From: Kribbella sindirgiensis
GTDB lineage: Bacteria; Actinomycetota; Actinomycetes; Propionibacteriales; Kribbellaceae
DNA: 64,000 nt
NCBI RefSeq assembly: GCF_004331435.1
Contig: NZ_SJKA01000010.1
Span: forward strand, 62,001-126,000
Direction of reading: 5' to 3'
The notes under the pieces were generated by a model that saw only the letters and a list, made by a program, of their open reading frames with translations, made no database searches and had not been told where the DNA came from. A program made the position numbers and the translations under genes. Of the stretch, positions 14,806 through 22,814 are shown one piece after another (the stretch's first letter is position 1; each line of letters starts with the position of its first letter).

Positions 14806-15876
14806 ATGGCGGGTGTAGCGAGTGCGGAGCGCGCGGCGGCCGATCGCGAGAAGGCGCTTGCGACCGCGCTGACGCAGATCGAGCGGCAGTGCGGCAAGGG
14901 TTCGGTGATGCGCCTGGGCGAGCAGAACAGGCCGCCGATCGAGGTCATCCCGACCGGTTCGATCTCACTCGACATCGCGCTCGGGATCGGCGGTCTGCCG
15001 CGCGGCCGGGTGGTGGAGATCTACGGCCCGGAGTCCTCCGGTAAGACGACGGTCGCCCTGCACGCGGTGGCGAACGCGCAGCGCGCCGGCGGGATCGCGG
15101 CCTTCATCGACGCCGAGCACGCGCTCGACCCGGAGTATGCGCGGAAGCTGGGCGTCGACACCGACGCGCTGCTGGTCTCGCAGCCCGACTCCGGTGAGCA
15201 GGCGCTGGAGATCGCCGACATGCTGGTGCGCTCCGGCGCGATCGACATCGTCGTGATCGACTCGGTGGCCGCGCTGGTGCCCCGGGCCGAGATCGAGGGC
15301 GAGATGGGCGACAGCCACGTCGGTCTGCAGGCCCGCCTGATGAGCCAGGCGCTGCGCAAGATGACCGGTGCGGTCAGCGGGACGAACACGACCGCGATCT
15401 TCATCAACCAGCTGCGCGAGAAGATCGGCGTGATGTTCGGCTCCCCGGAGACGACGACCGGTGGTAAGGCGCTGAAGTTCTACGCCTCGGTGCGGCTGGA
15501 CGTGCGCCGGATCGAGGCGCTGAAGGACGGCACGGACGTGGTCGGCAACCGGACCCGCGTCAAGGTCGTGAAGAACAAGGTGGCCCCGCCGTTCAAGCAG
15601 GCCGAGTTCGACATCATCTACGGCCAGGGCATCAGCCGCGAGGGCAGCCTGCTCGACCTCGGTGTGGACCAGGGCTTCGTCCGCAAGGCCGGCGCCTGGT
15701 TCACGTACGAGAGCGACCAGCTCGGCCAGGGCCGGGAGAACGCGCGGAACTTCCTGCGCGACAACCCCGATCTGGCCAACGAGCTGGAGAAGAAGATCAA
15801 GGAGAAGATGGGTATCGGCCCGACCCTTGACCAGCCGGCCGGCGAGGCCGCGGCCGAGGTCGATGTCGACTTCTGA
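14806..15876 (+). CDS. recA: Recombinase RecA
   Basis: A 356-residue RecA: ATP-driven strand exchange and co-protease for LexA. Walker A GPESSGKT is at 74-81, the SVAALVPRAEIEGEMGD region is the L1 loop, INQLREKIGVMFGSPETTTGG carries the L2 loop, and KVAPPFKQAEFDI precedes the C-terminal domain. There is no intein. ATG 14806 matches the usual N-terminus, with AGGTGG about eight bases upstream. Two damage-responsive promoters are predicted upstream. recX starts inside the last 14 bases, so the two genes are translationally linked. Confidence 0.98.
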   Translation: MAGVASAERAAADREKALATALTQIERQCGKGSVMRLGEQNRPPIEVIPTGSISLDIALGIGGLPRGRVVEIYGPESSGKTTVALHAVANAQRAGGIAAFIDAEHALDPEYARKLGVDTDALLVSQPDSGEQALEIADMLVRSGAIDIVVIDSVAALVPRAEIEGEMGDSHVGLQARLMSQALRKMTGAVSGTNTTAIFINQLREKIGVMFGSPETTTGGKALKFYASVRLDVRRIEALKDGTDVVGNRTRVKVVKNKVAPPFKQAEFDIIYGQGISREGSLLDLGVDQGFVRKAGAWFTYESDQLGQGRENARNFLRDNPDLANELEKKIKEKMGIGPTLDQPAGEAAAEVDVDF

Positions 15877-17542
15877 CCGACCCTCCGCGGGCGGCAGCGT
15901 CCCCCGGCAGTCATCAGCTGCCGACGACGCTGCCCCCGCGGCGCTGTCCCTCCCTCACGACGAACGCCTCGCCCTGGCCCGCAAACTCCTGGCCGAAGGC
16001 GCGAACGCGTCCGCGAACCCCGCGGAGCCGGTCGCCGGAGAAACCGCGGACCCGGCTGCCACCGAGCGCACGCCGTACCGGCGGAGGTCAGCTCGGCAGG
16101 TGTCCGCGGAGCGTGATACCTCGCGCTCGACGTCTTCGTCGGGTGGCGATCGGCGGGGCCGTGCGGGCAGCGCAGCAACTGCCTTTGGTGACAGCGAAAG
16201 GTCCTCCAGTAATTCGAGGCGAGGAAGCAATCGGGGATCGAGCGCAGTCGACCCGTGGGACGACCCCGGTGACTTCCTGGACAGTGGGGAGTCGGAGCGG
16301 AGCACCACGCGACGCACCAGTTCCATCAGACGAACCGCCGACCCCATAGACCCCTGGGGCGACGAGGACCAGCAGACCGTCCGGACGTCCAAGGACCGAG
16401 CCGCCGCCCGCCGAGCCGCAGCCCAAGCCTTCGCAGACGACGCTCCTGCGCCTGAGCCGTCAGCTGAGTCGACGCCGTCGGCCTGGCGCGATGACCTCGG
16501 CGCGGTCGACACGTTTGACCCGTGGGCAGACCCGGTTGATGCCTCTATGGACGACTTGTCGTCTACCACGTCGCACCCTTCCACCCGCGGTACGAGCCAA
16601 GCTCGGCCCAGTCCGTCGACCGCAGCATCCGACGAGGCACACGCCTCCGGGGGCGACGTGCCCGCCGACGCTCGTGCTGACGGGCCCACAGACGCATCCA
16701 CGGCCGCGCGCTCGGATGCACCCTCTGACGCTGGTGCTGGCGGAGTCACGGCCGCACCTACGGATTCACCCGTGGACGCACCCTCCGGCGCACAGTCGCG
16801 CGGGTCGGGTGACGCGTTCAGCGGAGTGCCTGGCCTGGCGGGTGCTGCGCCCGTGGACACGGCGGGTGGCGTGTTCGGGGCAGAGGCCTCGGGGGCGTCG
16901 GCGGGTTCGCGGGGTGGTTCGGCTCGGGGTGGGGCTGGGCGGCGGCGTGGTGGGGGATTTGGGCGGCGGGGGAAGCGGCCAGTGGGGGAGGAGCCTCCGG
17001 GGACGGGGGATCCGGAGTTTGATGGGGCGGCGGGGGATCCGTACTCGGTGGCTCGGACGATTCTGCTGGACAAGTTGACGGGGCAGCCGCGGACGCGGGC
17101 CGAGTTGGCTGATCTGCTGGCTGAGCGGGAGATTCCGGACGAGGTGGCCGATGCGGTGCTGGATCGGTTTACCGACGTCGGGCTGATCGACGATGCCGCG
17201 TTCGCGAACGCCTGGGTGGAGTCACGGCATCGCGGACGAGGTCTGGGGAAGCGTGCGCTGGCGCAGGAGCTGCGGCGGCGTGGGGTGGACGACCAGTTGG
17301 CGCGGGACGCGCTGGACGAGCTGCAGCCTGAGCAGGAGGAGGAGCGGGCTCGCGAGCTGGTACGGCGGAAGTTGCGCTCGATGCGTTCGCTGGAGCGCCA
17401 GGTAGCGATGCGGCGATTGCTCGGAATGCTTGCGCGTAAGGGATATCCGGGTGGTCTGGCCATGACCGTCGTCAAAGAGGAGCTCGACGCCGGCCACGAA
17501 GAGTTCCCGCTCCTCGACTCCTCGGGACTTGAGCCGGAGTAG
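15863..17542 (+). CDS. recX: Regulatory protein RecX with a long disordered N-terminal extension
   Basis: A 559-residue protein; ordinary RecX is about 150-200. RecX inhibits RecA filaments. The RecX domain is residues about 390-545 (DPYSVARTILLDKLTGQPRT, ELADLLAEREIPDEVADAVLDRF, LIDDAAFANAWVESRHRGRGLGK). Residues 1-385 are Ser/Asp/Ala/Gly-rich and probably disordered, with three DPW motifs (130, 163, 219) in acidic context and a basic RGG-like patch at 348-372. The ATG overlaps the recA end by 14 bases. A second, slightly diverged copy of the last 12 codons and stop follows immediately (17543-17581). Confidence 0.88.
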   Translation: MSTSDRPSAGGSVPRQSSAADDAAPAALSLPHDERLALARKLLAEGANASANPAEPVAGETADPAATERTPYRRRSARQVSAERDTSRSTSSSGGDRRGRAGSAATAFGDSERSSSNSRRGSNRGSSAVDPWDDPGDFLDSGESERSTTRRTSSIRRTADPIDPWGDEDQQTVRTSKDRAAARRAAAQAFADDAPAPEPSAESTPSAWRDDLGAVDTFDPWADPVDASMDDLSSTTSHPSTRGTSQARPSPSTAASDEAHASGGDVPADARADGPTDASTAARSDAPSDAGAGGVTAAPTDSPVDAPSGAQSRGSGDAFSGVPGLAGAAPVDTAGGVFGAEASGASAGSRGGSARGGAGRRRGGGFGRRGKRPVGEEPPGTGDPEFDGAAGDPYSVARTILLDKLTGQPRTRAELADLLAEREIPDEVADAVLDRFTDVGLIDDAAFANAWVESRHRGRGLGKRALAQELRRRGVDDQLARDALDELQPEQEEERARELVRRKLRSMRSLERQVAMRRLLGMLARKGYPGGLAMTVVKEELDAGHEEFPLLDSSGLEPE

Positions 17543-17581
17543 TTCCTGCTCCTCGAGTCCTCCGGTCTCGAACCCGAGTAG
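17504..17581 (+). repeat. 39-bp direct duplication of the recX 3' end, stop codon included
   Basis: Copy 1 (17504-17542) encodes FPLLDSSGLEPE-stop; copy 2 (17543-17581), in the same frame, encodes FLLLESSGLEPE-stop. Seven of 39 bases differ; five differences are synonymous third-position changes and two are conservative (P/L, D/E). Confidence 0.9.
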
Positions 17582-17604
17582 TTATCGGCGGTAGCGTCGG
17601 TGGG

Positions 17605-17997
17605 GTGATGAGCCTGGGTGATGTGGAGCGGGTGGTTCTGGCGTTGCCGGGGACCGAGGAGGCCACTCGGTATGGGACGCGGACGTGGAAGGTTGGAGGG
17701 AAGGCGTACGCGTGGGAGCGGCCGTTCAGTAAGGCGGATCTGAAGCGGTTTGGGGACGAGACGCCGCCTAGCGGGCCGATTCTCGCGCTGGTGGTTGAGG
17801 ACCTGGCGGAGAAGGAAGCTGTGCTGCAGGCGCGGGCCGGGGACGGGTTCTTCACCATCCCGCATTTCGATGGGTACGCCGCAGTACTGGTTCAGCTGGA
17901 CGAGGTGTCCGAGGCCGTCCTGAAGGAAGCCCTGCTCGACGCTTGGCTGGTGCACGCGCCGGCGGATGTGGCCAAGGCGCACCTCGGAAACAGGTAG
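17605..17997 (+). CDS. MmcQ/YjbR family protein
   Basis: A 130-residue small basic-fold protein of the MmcQ/YjbR family (a CyaY-like fold with putative DNA-binding surface). It shows the family pattern VERVVLALPGTEEATRYGTRTWKVGGKAYAW near the N-terminus and a C-terminal LLDAWLVHAPADVAKAHL helix. Function is not established. GTG 17605 and ATG 17608 are both possible starts. It lies 24 bases after the second recX tail copy and may be read through from recX. Confidence 0.82.
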   Translation: MMSLGDVERVVLALPGTEEATRYGTRTWKVGGKAYAWERPFSKADLKRFGDETPPSGPILALVVEDLAEKEAVLQARAGDGFFTIPHFDGYAAVLVQLDEVSEAVLKEALLDAWLVHAPADVAKAHLGNR

Positions 17998-18119
17998 CCG
18001 GCGACCCGGCCTCACCACCCGGTGACCCATGGATATGACGGAGGGTGACGTGGGTTCGGAGGGCGGGCTGCGGCGAGGGGCGTTGACGGGTGCGGCGTGA
18101 CGGTGTGTTATCCGAGGTA

Positions 18120-18141
18120 GGACCGGTATTTGCTCCGGTCC
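18120..18141. promoter_or_regulatory. Inverted repeat upstream of the MT0933-type antitoxin gene
   Basis: GGACCGG (18120-18126) and CCGGTCC (18135-18141) with an 8-base A/T-richer spacer, 50-70 bases before the gene start. It is a candidate operator or leader hairpin; the remainder of the 193-base gap shows nothing else certain. Confidence 0.5.
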
Positions 18142-18190
18142 GTAGGCTGGGATTTTCCGTCGATCCGCCCCAGACACCGCGGAGGGTGCA

Positions 18191-18589
18191 ATGAACGATT
18201 TCCAGGAACAGGCGAAGAACTGGCTCCGGAATGTCGTCAAGCAGAACCCGGACAAGATCAAGGCCGGCGTCGAGAAGGCAGGCGACCTGATCGACAAGCA
18301 GACCGGCGGGAAGTACGCGGAGAAGGTCGACGCAGTCCAGCAGAAGGTCGGCGGCTTCGTCGACAAGCAGAACTCCGAAGACGCCCCGGGCCGCTCCGAA
18401 GAGACCCCGAGCCCGGCGGGAGCGGAATCCTCCACGGCGCCTGAGCGCCCCGAAGCAGCGTCCGAGTCCACCGGGACTGCTTCCGAGTCAGCCACGGGCG
18501 CGTCGGCAGGTACACCCGAAGCGGCCCCCGGTGAGTCGGCGGAGACGGCCGGCACGTCGGACGGGCGAACCGGGACCCAGGGCAGCTAG
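18191..18589 (+). CDS. MT0933 (Rv0909)-type antitoxin-like protein, orphan
   Basis: A 132-residue protein whose first 60 residues (KNPDKIKAGVEKAGDLIDKQTGGKYAEKVDAVQQKVGGFVDKQ) match the MT0933 antitoxin family named after M. tuberculosis Rv0909. The remaining 70 residues are Ser/Glu/Ala/Thr-rich and disordered. The Rv0909 partner toxin is an SRPBCC-fold protein; none is encoded on either side here, so the antitoxin label may not describe its work. The amphipathic, charged N-terminal helix resembles general stress proteins. The gene is monocistronic, with hairpins directly after it. Confidence 0.7.
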   Translation: MNDFQEQAKNWLRNVVKQNPDKIKAGVEKAGDLIDKQTGGKYAEKVDAVQQKVGGFVDKQNSEDAPGRSEETPSPAGAESSTAPERPEAASESTGTASESATGASAGTPEAAPGESAETAGTSDGRTGTQGS

Positions 18590-18609
18590 TCCAGCCGGGT
18601 CCACGGACG

Positions 18610-18647
18610 GTCAGCTCGACCGCTGAGGTTGGTGTGGTCGAGCTGAC
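18610..18647. terminator. Hairpin with perfect 12-bp stem after the antitoxin-like gene
   Basis: GTCAGCTCGACC (18610-18621) and GGTCGAGCTGAC (18636-18647), loop 14 bases, 20 bases after the stop codon. There is no U-run, which is common for GC-rich terminators. Confidence 0.6.
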
Positions 18648-18672
18648 AGCACACGGCTGGGGGATCCGGAGT

Positions 18673-18694
18673 AGACCACCTCACGAGGTGGTCT
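18673..18694. terminator. Second hairpin, 9-10-bp stem
   Basis: AGACCACCT (18673-18681) and AGGTGGTCT (18686-18694) with a CACG loop, directly after the first hairpin. The pair could form a bipartite terminator. Confidence 0.55.
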
Positions 18695-18742
18695 TGTGGA
18701 GGTGTGGCGCGAGATCGGCGGTGCCGTCGACGAGTGTCCGTC

Positions 18743-18771
18743 TTGACCGGGTGGTGGGGCGCGCTTAGCCT
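18743..18771 (+). promoter_or_regulatory. Promoter-like TTGACC-N17-TAGCCT upstream of rny
   Basis: -35 TTGACC (18743-18748) and -10 TAGCCT (18766-18771) with an ideal 17-base spacer. It predicts a start near 18778 and a leader of about 505 bases before the likely rny ATG. The gap 18590-19282 holds this promoter, two hairpins, no convincing separate ORF and no recognised riboswitch. Confidence 0.6.
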
Positions 18772-19282
18772 CGGCATCAGGAAGGGATGAATCCACCGGT
18801 ACGGTGGCGGATATGAGGAACGGCGGGCTGGTGAAACTACCGGCCGGCCGGGAAAACGCAACCACGCTCGACCGAGCTGAAGGAAGGACGACGGCGTCGT
18901 ACAAACGCTGTCGGATAGACGGCGCCGCACGTAATACCTGAACGGCAGCAGCCAGCCAGGACACGAGCGGGGCCATCGTGGTCTCCGAGGGTTCGACCGG
19001 CGACGCACGGTGAGCAAGCAACGCGGGACGGCTGCGGATGCGGCGTCCCCGCAGTCGGCGGACGGGGGTTCGCGGACCGCGAGCACGCTGGCAGCACATC
19101 GGCAGCGAGTGCGCAGCAGCACCGTCGGCACCGCCGGAAGTGGCAGCACCGGTACCGCCTCAGCAGGGGTGGCGCCGGCACCGCCGTACCCTGGTGACGC
19201 CTTACCGAAAGGCTGGGTGGCTGATCCCTTCGACCGATGGCCACAGTTCCCGCGTGGGACTCGAAGGAGAGGGGAGACGCCG

Positions 19283-21034
19283 ATGACCGCGATGTCCGTT
19301 GGCCTGGCCCTGATCGGATTGCTGATCGCCGGACTGCTGGCGTGGATCGGCCTCACTCTCTCCCGCCGGAAGGCTGTGGACGCCGCGAGTTCGCCACAGC
19401 AGGCGACCCAGCGCGAGACCGCCCAGCTCGAGGCTGCCCAACACGAGACAGCACAGCTCGAGGCTGCACAGGTCGAGGCAGCTCAACGGGAGGCGGCTCA
19501 ACTCCAGGCGGGCGCGAAGACCGCGGCGGAGCTGATCCGTCGGCAGGCCGAGGAGGACGCCGCCGTACTGCGGACGCGGGCCGAGGCGGCCGAGCAGCGC
19601 GCCGAGGAGATCCGCCGCGGCGCGGAGGACCGGGCGTCCGAGGTACGGCGTGACGCGGAGCAGCGGGCGTCCGACGTACGCCGGGAGGCGGAGGCGGAGG
19701 CGCAGTCGATCCGGGACGACCTGCGGGAGCAGCGGCTGGAGATGGAGCGCCGCGACCACCGGCTGACCGAACGCGAGGAGCGGCTCGACGAGCAGCACCG
19801 CGGGATCGAGGAACGCCACACCGAGCTGACCGCGCGGTTGGCGGAGCTGGAGCTGCGCAAGCAGGAGATCAAGGATCTCGAGGACGAGCGCCGCCGGATT
19901 CTCGAGGGTGTCGCGAACCTGACGAGCGAGCAGGCGAAGGCCGAGCTGGTCGCGGCGATCGAGGACGAGGCGAAGCGGCACGCGCACACGATCGTCCGCG
20001 ACATCGAGCGGCAGGCGCTCGACGAGGGCGAGACGAAGGCGCGCAAGATCATCACCGGCGCGGTGCAGCGGCTGGCGTCCGAGCAGACGAGTGAGTCGGT
20101 GGTGTCGGTCGTCCATCTGCCGAGCGACGACATGAAGGGCCGGATCATCGGGCGCGAGGGCCGCAACATCCGGTCGTTCGAGCAGACCACCGGCGTGAAC
20201 CTGATCATCGACGACACCCCGGAAGCGGTGCTGCTGTCCTGCTTCGATCCGGTTCGCCGGGAGACCGCGCGGCTGACCCTGGACTCGCTGGTGCTCGACG
20301 GCCGGATCCACCCGAGCCGGATCGAGGAGATCTACGAGCGCAGCAAGGGCGAGGTCGCCGAGCTGTGCCAGCGGGCCGCCGAGGACGCGATGGCCGATGT
20401 CGGGATCATCGACCTGCATCCGGAGCTGATCCGGACGATGGGGCTGCTGCGCTACCGGACGTCGTACGGGCAGAACGTGCTGAAGCATCTGGTCGAGTCG
20501 GCGCACATCGCCTCGATGATGGCGGCCGAGCTCGGGCTGGATCCGAAGCTGTGCAAGCGCGGCGCGTTCCTGCACGACATCGGGAAGGCGCTCACGCACG
20601 AGTCCGAGGGCAGTCACGCGATCGTCGGCGCCGAGCTGGCCCGCAAGTACGGCGAGAACGACGACGTCGTGCACTGTATCGAGGCGCATCACAACGAGGT
20701 CGAGGTCCGGACCGTCGAGGCCGTGCTGACGCAGGCGGCGGACGCGGTGAGCGGCGGCCGGCCGGGTGCGCGGCGCGAGTCGCTGGAGGCGTACGTACAG
20801 CGGCTCGAACGGCTCGAGGAGATCGCGATGCACCACGACGGTGTGGAGAAGGTGTTCGCGATGCAGGCCGGCCGGGAGATCCGCGTGATGGTGCTGCCGG
20901 ACGCGGTCGACGACATCGCGGCGCAGGTGATGGCCCGCGACATCGCGAAGCAGGTCGAGGAGGAGCTCACCTACCCCGGTCAGATCCGCGTGACCGTCGT
21001 CCGGGAGTCCCGGGCGACGGAGGTCGCGAAATAG
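19283..21034 (+). CDS. rny: Ribonuclease Y
   Basis: A 583-residue membrane-anchored endoribonuclease that initiates mRNA decay. It has an N-terminal membrane helix (about residues 5-26), seven AQxEx pentapeptides (42-76), a long coiled coil to about 270, a KH domain (GRIIGREGRNIRSFEQTTG, about 284), and an HD phosphohydrolase domain with H431-D432 in FLHDIGKALTHE. Family members are about 520 residues, so the pentapeptide tract and coiled coil are extended. ATG 19283 has an AGGAGAGGGGAG ribosome site. An in-frame GTG at 19010 would add 91 Pro/Gly/Ser-rich residues ahead of the membrane helix and is less likely. The stop lies within the start region of the next gene. Confidence 0.93.
   Translation: MTAMSVGLALIGLLIAGLLAWIGLTLSRRKAVDAASSPQQATQRETAQLEAAQHETAQLEAAQVEAAQREAAQLQAGAKTAAELIRRQAEEDAAVLRTRAEAAEQRAEEIRRGAEDRASEVRRDAEQRASDVRREAEAEAQSIRDDLREQRLEMERRDHRLTEREERLDEQHRGIEERHTELTARLAELELRKQEIKDLEDERRRILEGVANLTSEQAKAELVAAIEDEAKRHAHTIVRDIERQALDEGETKARKIITGAVQRLASEQTSESVVSVVHLPSDDMKGRIIGREGRNIRSFEQTTGVNLIIDDTPEAVLLSCFDPVRRETARLTLDSLVLDGRIHPSRIEEIYERSKGEVAELCQRAAEDAMADVGIIDLHPELIRTMGLLRYRTSYGQNVLKHLVESAHIASMMAAELGLDPKLCKRGAFLHDIGKALTHESEGSHAIVGAELARKYGENDDVVHCIEAHHNEVEVRTVEAVLTQAADAVSGGRPGARRESLEAYVQRLERLEEIAMHHDGVEKVFAMQAGREIRVMVLPDAVDDIAAQVMARDIAKQVEEELTYPGQIRVTVVRESRATEVAK
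19406..19510 (+). repeat. Seven pentapeptide (AQxEx) repeats in RNase Y
   Basis: Residues 42-76 of RNase Y consist of seven consecutive five-residue units of AQxEx type (15-bp units), between the membrane helix and the coiled coil. Confidence 0.85.
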
Positions 21035-21525
21035 TTGTCGAGCCCGCAACCCGCGCCGACGTCGACAGGATGGTCGGCGCGCTGGAGGGTGAACCGTGGG
21101 CGCAGCACCACATCCGGGCTCGTTGGGACATCCAACAGTCCGACGGCGGCGTCTACCTGCTCGCGCGGCGCGACGGCGAGATCGTCGGGCAGACGATCCT
21201 GCTGCGGCAGTCGAAGTACGACGAGGTGCGCGCCGACGCGGATCCGGCCGAGATCAACGCGCTGCACGCGGAAGTCCCGGGACAGGGCGTCGGTACGGCG
21301 ATCATTCGCGCCGCGGAGGCGATCGCGGCGGGGGAGTGGAACCGGCCGGCGATCGGGTTGGCCGTGGAACTGGACAACGACCGGGCGCGGGCGTTGTACG
21401 AGCGGCTCGGGTACGAACCGTGGGCCGGGCCGCGGGTGCTCGACCACTGGACGGAGCAGGCGGCGGACGGGACTGTCGTACGCACGCACAACGACCCGTG
21501 TGAGTACCTGCTGAAGACCTTCTAG
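21031..21525 (+). CDS. GNAT family N-acetyltransferase with apparent AUA start
   Basis: An acetyl-CoA-dependent acetyltransferase. The core VPGQGVGTAIIRAAEAIAAGE (acetyl-CoA loop) and LDNDRARALYERLGYEP are typical. The homology-based start VVEPATRADVDRMV begins at 21034, yet this frame has no ATG, GTG or TTG before ATG 21070. GGAGG at 21019-21023 lies seven bases before ATA 21031, which overlaps the rny TAG exactly as an ATGA junction would. Starting at 21070 would delete the first strand of the fold. The coordinates assume ATA; the conservative call is 21070-21525 (151 residues). Confidence 0.7.
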   Translation: MVVEPATRADVDRMVGALEGEPWAQHHIRARWDIQQSDGGVYLLARRDGEIVGQTILLRQSKYDEVRADADPAEINALHAEVPGQGVGTAIIRAAEAIAAGEWNRPAIGLAVELDNDRARALYERLGYEPWAGPRVLDHWTEQAADGTVVRTHNDPCEYLLKTF

Positions 21526-21615
21526 GCGACGCCGGCGGCCGATGCGGTGAAGGTGTTGACGCGGACGGCGTACCGGCGCGGCGGCAGGAACGTGAAGCCG
21601 GCTTTCTCGATGCCG

Positions 21616-22779
21616 TCAGCGGAACGCGGACTGCCCGGTCAGCGCCTGACCGATCACGAGCTGGTGCACCTCGGACGTCCCCTCGTAGGTGAGGACGGAC
21701 TCGAGGTTGTTGGCGTGCCGCATGATCGGGTATTCGCCGCTGATGCCGTTCGCCGCGAGGATCGTGCGGCACTCGCGGGCGATCGCGATCGCCTCGCGGA
21801 CGTTGTTCAGCTTGCCGACCGACACCTGCTCGGGCCGCAGTGTGCCCTTCTCCTTCAGCCGGCCGAGGTGGACGGCGAGCAGGATGCCCTTGTTCAGCTC
21901 GACCGCCATGTCGGCCAGTTTCGCCTGCGTCAGCTGGTACGCCGTCAGCGGCTTGTCGAACACGATCCGCTCGCCGGCGTACGCGATCGCGGTCTCCAAG
22001 CAGTCCCGTGCCGCGCCCATCGCGCCGAAGATGATGCCGAACCGGGCCTCGTTCAGGCAGCCGAGCGGGCCGGACAGGCCGCGCGCCTCGGGCAGCATCG
22101 CGGACTCCGGCAGCCGTACGTCGTCGAGTACCAGCTCGGACGTGACGGATGCGCGCAGCGACATCTTCTGCTTGATCTCCGGCGCCGAGAACCCGGGCGT
22201 CGACGTCGGTACGACGAAGCCGCGGACACCGTCGTCGGTCCGGGCCCAGACCACCGCGACGTCGGCGATCGAGCCGTTGGTGATCCACATCTTCGAGCCG
22301 TTCAAAATCCAGTCGGCGCCGTCGCGGCGGGCGTTCGTGCGCATGCCGGCGGGGTTCGAGCCGAAGTCCGGTTCGGTCAGCCCGAAGCAGCCGATCGCCT
22401 CACCCGCGGACATCCGCGGGAGCCACTCGGCCTTCTGCTCCTCGCTGCCGTACTTCCAGATCGCGTACATGGCCAGCGAGCCCTGCACGGACACCAGCGA
22501 CCGCATGCCCGAGTCGGCCGCCTCGATCTCGAGACAGGCCAGCCCGTACGCGACCGGACCGAGTCCGGCGCACCCGTACCCGGTCAGGTGCATCCCGAGG
22601 AACCCGAGCGCCCCGAGCTCCTTCGCCAGCTCCCGGGCCGGAATCGCCCCCGCCTCGAACCACTCCGGCAAGGACGGCCGCAACCGCTCGTCCGCGAACC
22701 GCCGCGCAGCCCCCCGAACATCAACCTCCTCCGCACTCAGCAAGGAGTCGACATCCACCAGATCCAACGAAGCACCCAT
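21616..22779 (-). CDS. gcdH: Acyl-CoA dehydrogenase, glutaryl-CoA dehydrogenase type
   Basis: A 387-residue flavoprotein. The order RSLVSVQGSLAMYAI, GSEEQKAEWLPRM, GCFGLTEPDFGSNPAGM and the catalytic glutamate in TYEGTSEVHQLVIGQALTG matches glutaryl-CoA dehydrogenases, which oxidise and decarboxylate glutaryl-CoA to crotonyl-CoA in lysine and tryptophan breakdown. Substrate specificity within the acyl-CoA dehydrogenases cannot be proven from motifs. ATG 22779 is the natural start. No other lysine-degradation gene is next to it. Confidence 0.83.
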   Translation of the reverse strand: MGASLDLVDVDSLLSAEEVDVRGAARRFADERLRPSLPEWFEAGAIPARELAKELGALGFLGMHLTGYGCAGLGPVAYGLACLEIEAADSGMRSLVSVQGSLAMYAIWKYGSEEQKAEWLPRMSAGEAIGCFGLTEPDFGSNPAGMRTNARRDGADWILNGSKMWITNGSIADVAVVWARTDDGVRGFVVPTSTPGFSAPEIKQKMSLRASVTSELVLDDVRLPESAMLPEARGLSGPLGCLNEARFGIIFGAMGAARDCLETAIAYAGERIVFDKPLTAYQLTQAKLADMAVELNKGILLAVHLGRLKEKGTLRPEQVSVGKLNNVREAIAIARECRTILAANGISGEYPIMRHANNLESVLTYEGTSEVHQLVIGQALTGQSAFR

Positions 22780-22814
22780 GTGCTCACGCTAGCTGGTCAG
22801 CGCTGTGGCCGGCC

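Noticed and set aside
15955..18555. 866-codon open frame on the minus strand
   Set aside because: Antisense to recX, the MmcQ gene and the antitoxin-like gene, all with better codon use and recognisable domains. Long minus frames are expected in GC-rich DNA.
18191..18589. Toxin-antitoxin locus around the MT0933-type protein
   Set aside because: No partner toxin-like ORF is present on either side.
18590..19282. Riboswitch or structured RNA in the rny leader
   Set aside because: No known riboswitch core could be recognised by eye. Only the hairpins near the antitoxin-like gene are clear.
19202..21049. 615-codon minus-strand open frame
   Set aside because: Exactly antisense to RNase Y; the product is a low-complexity Arg/Leu/Asp-rich shadow.
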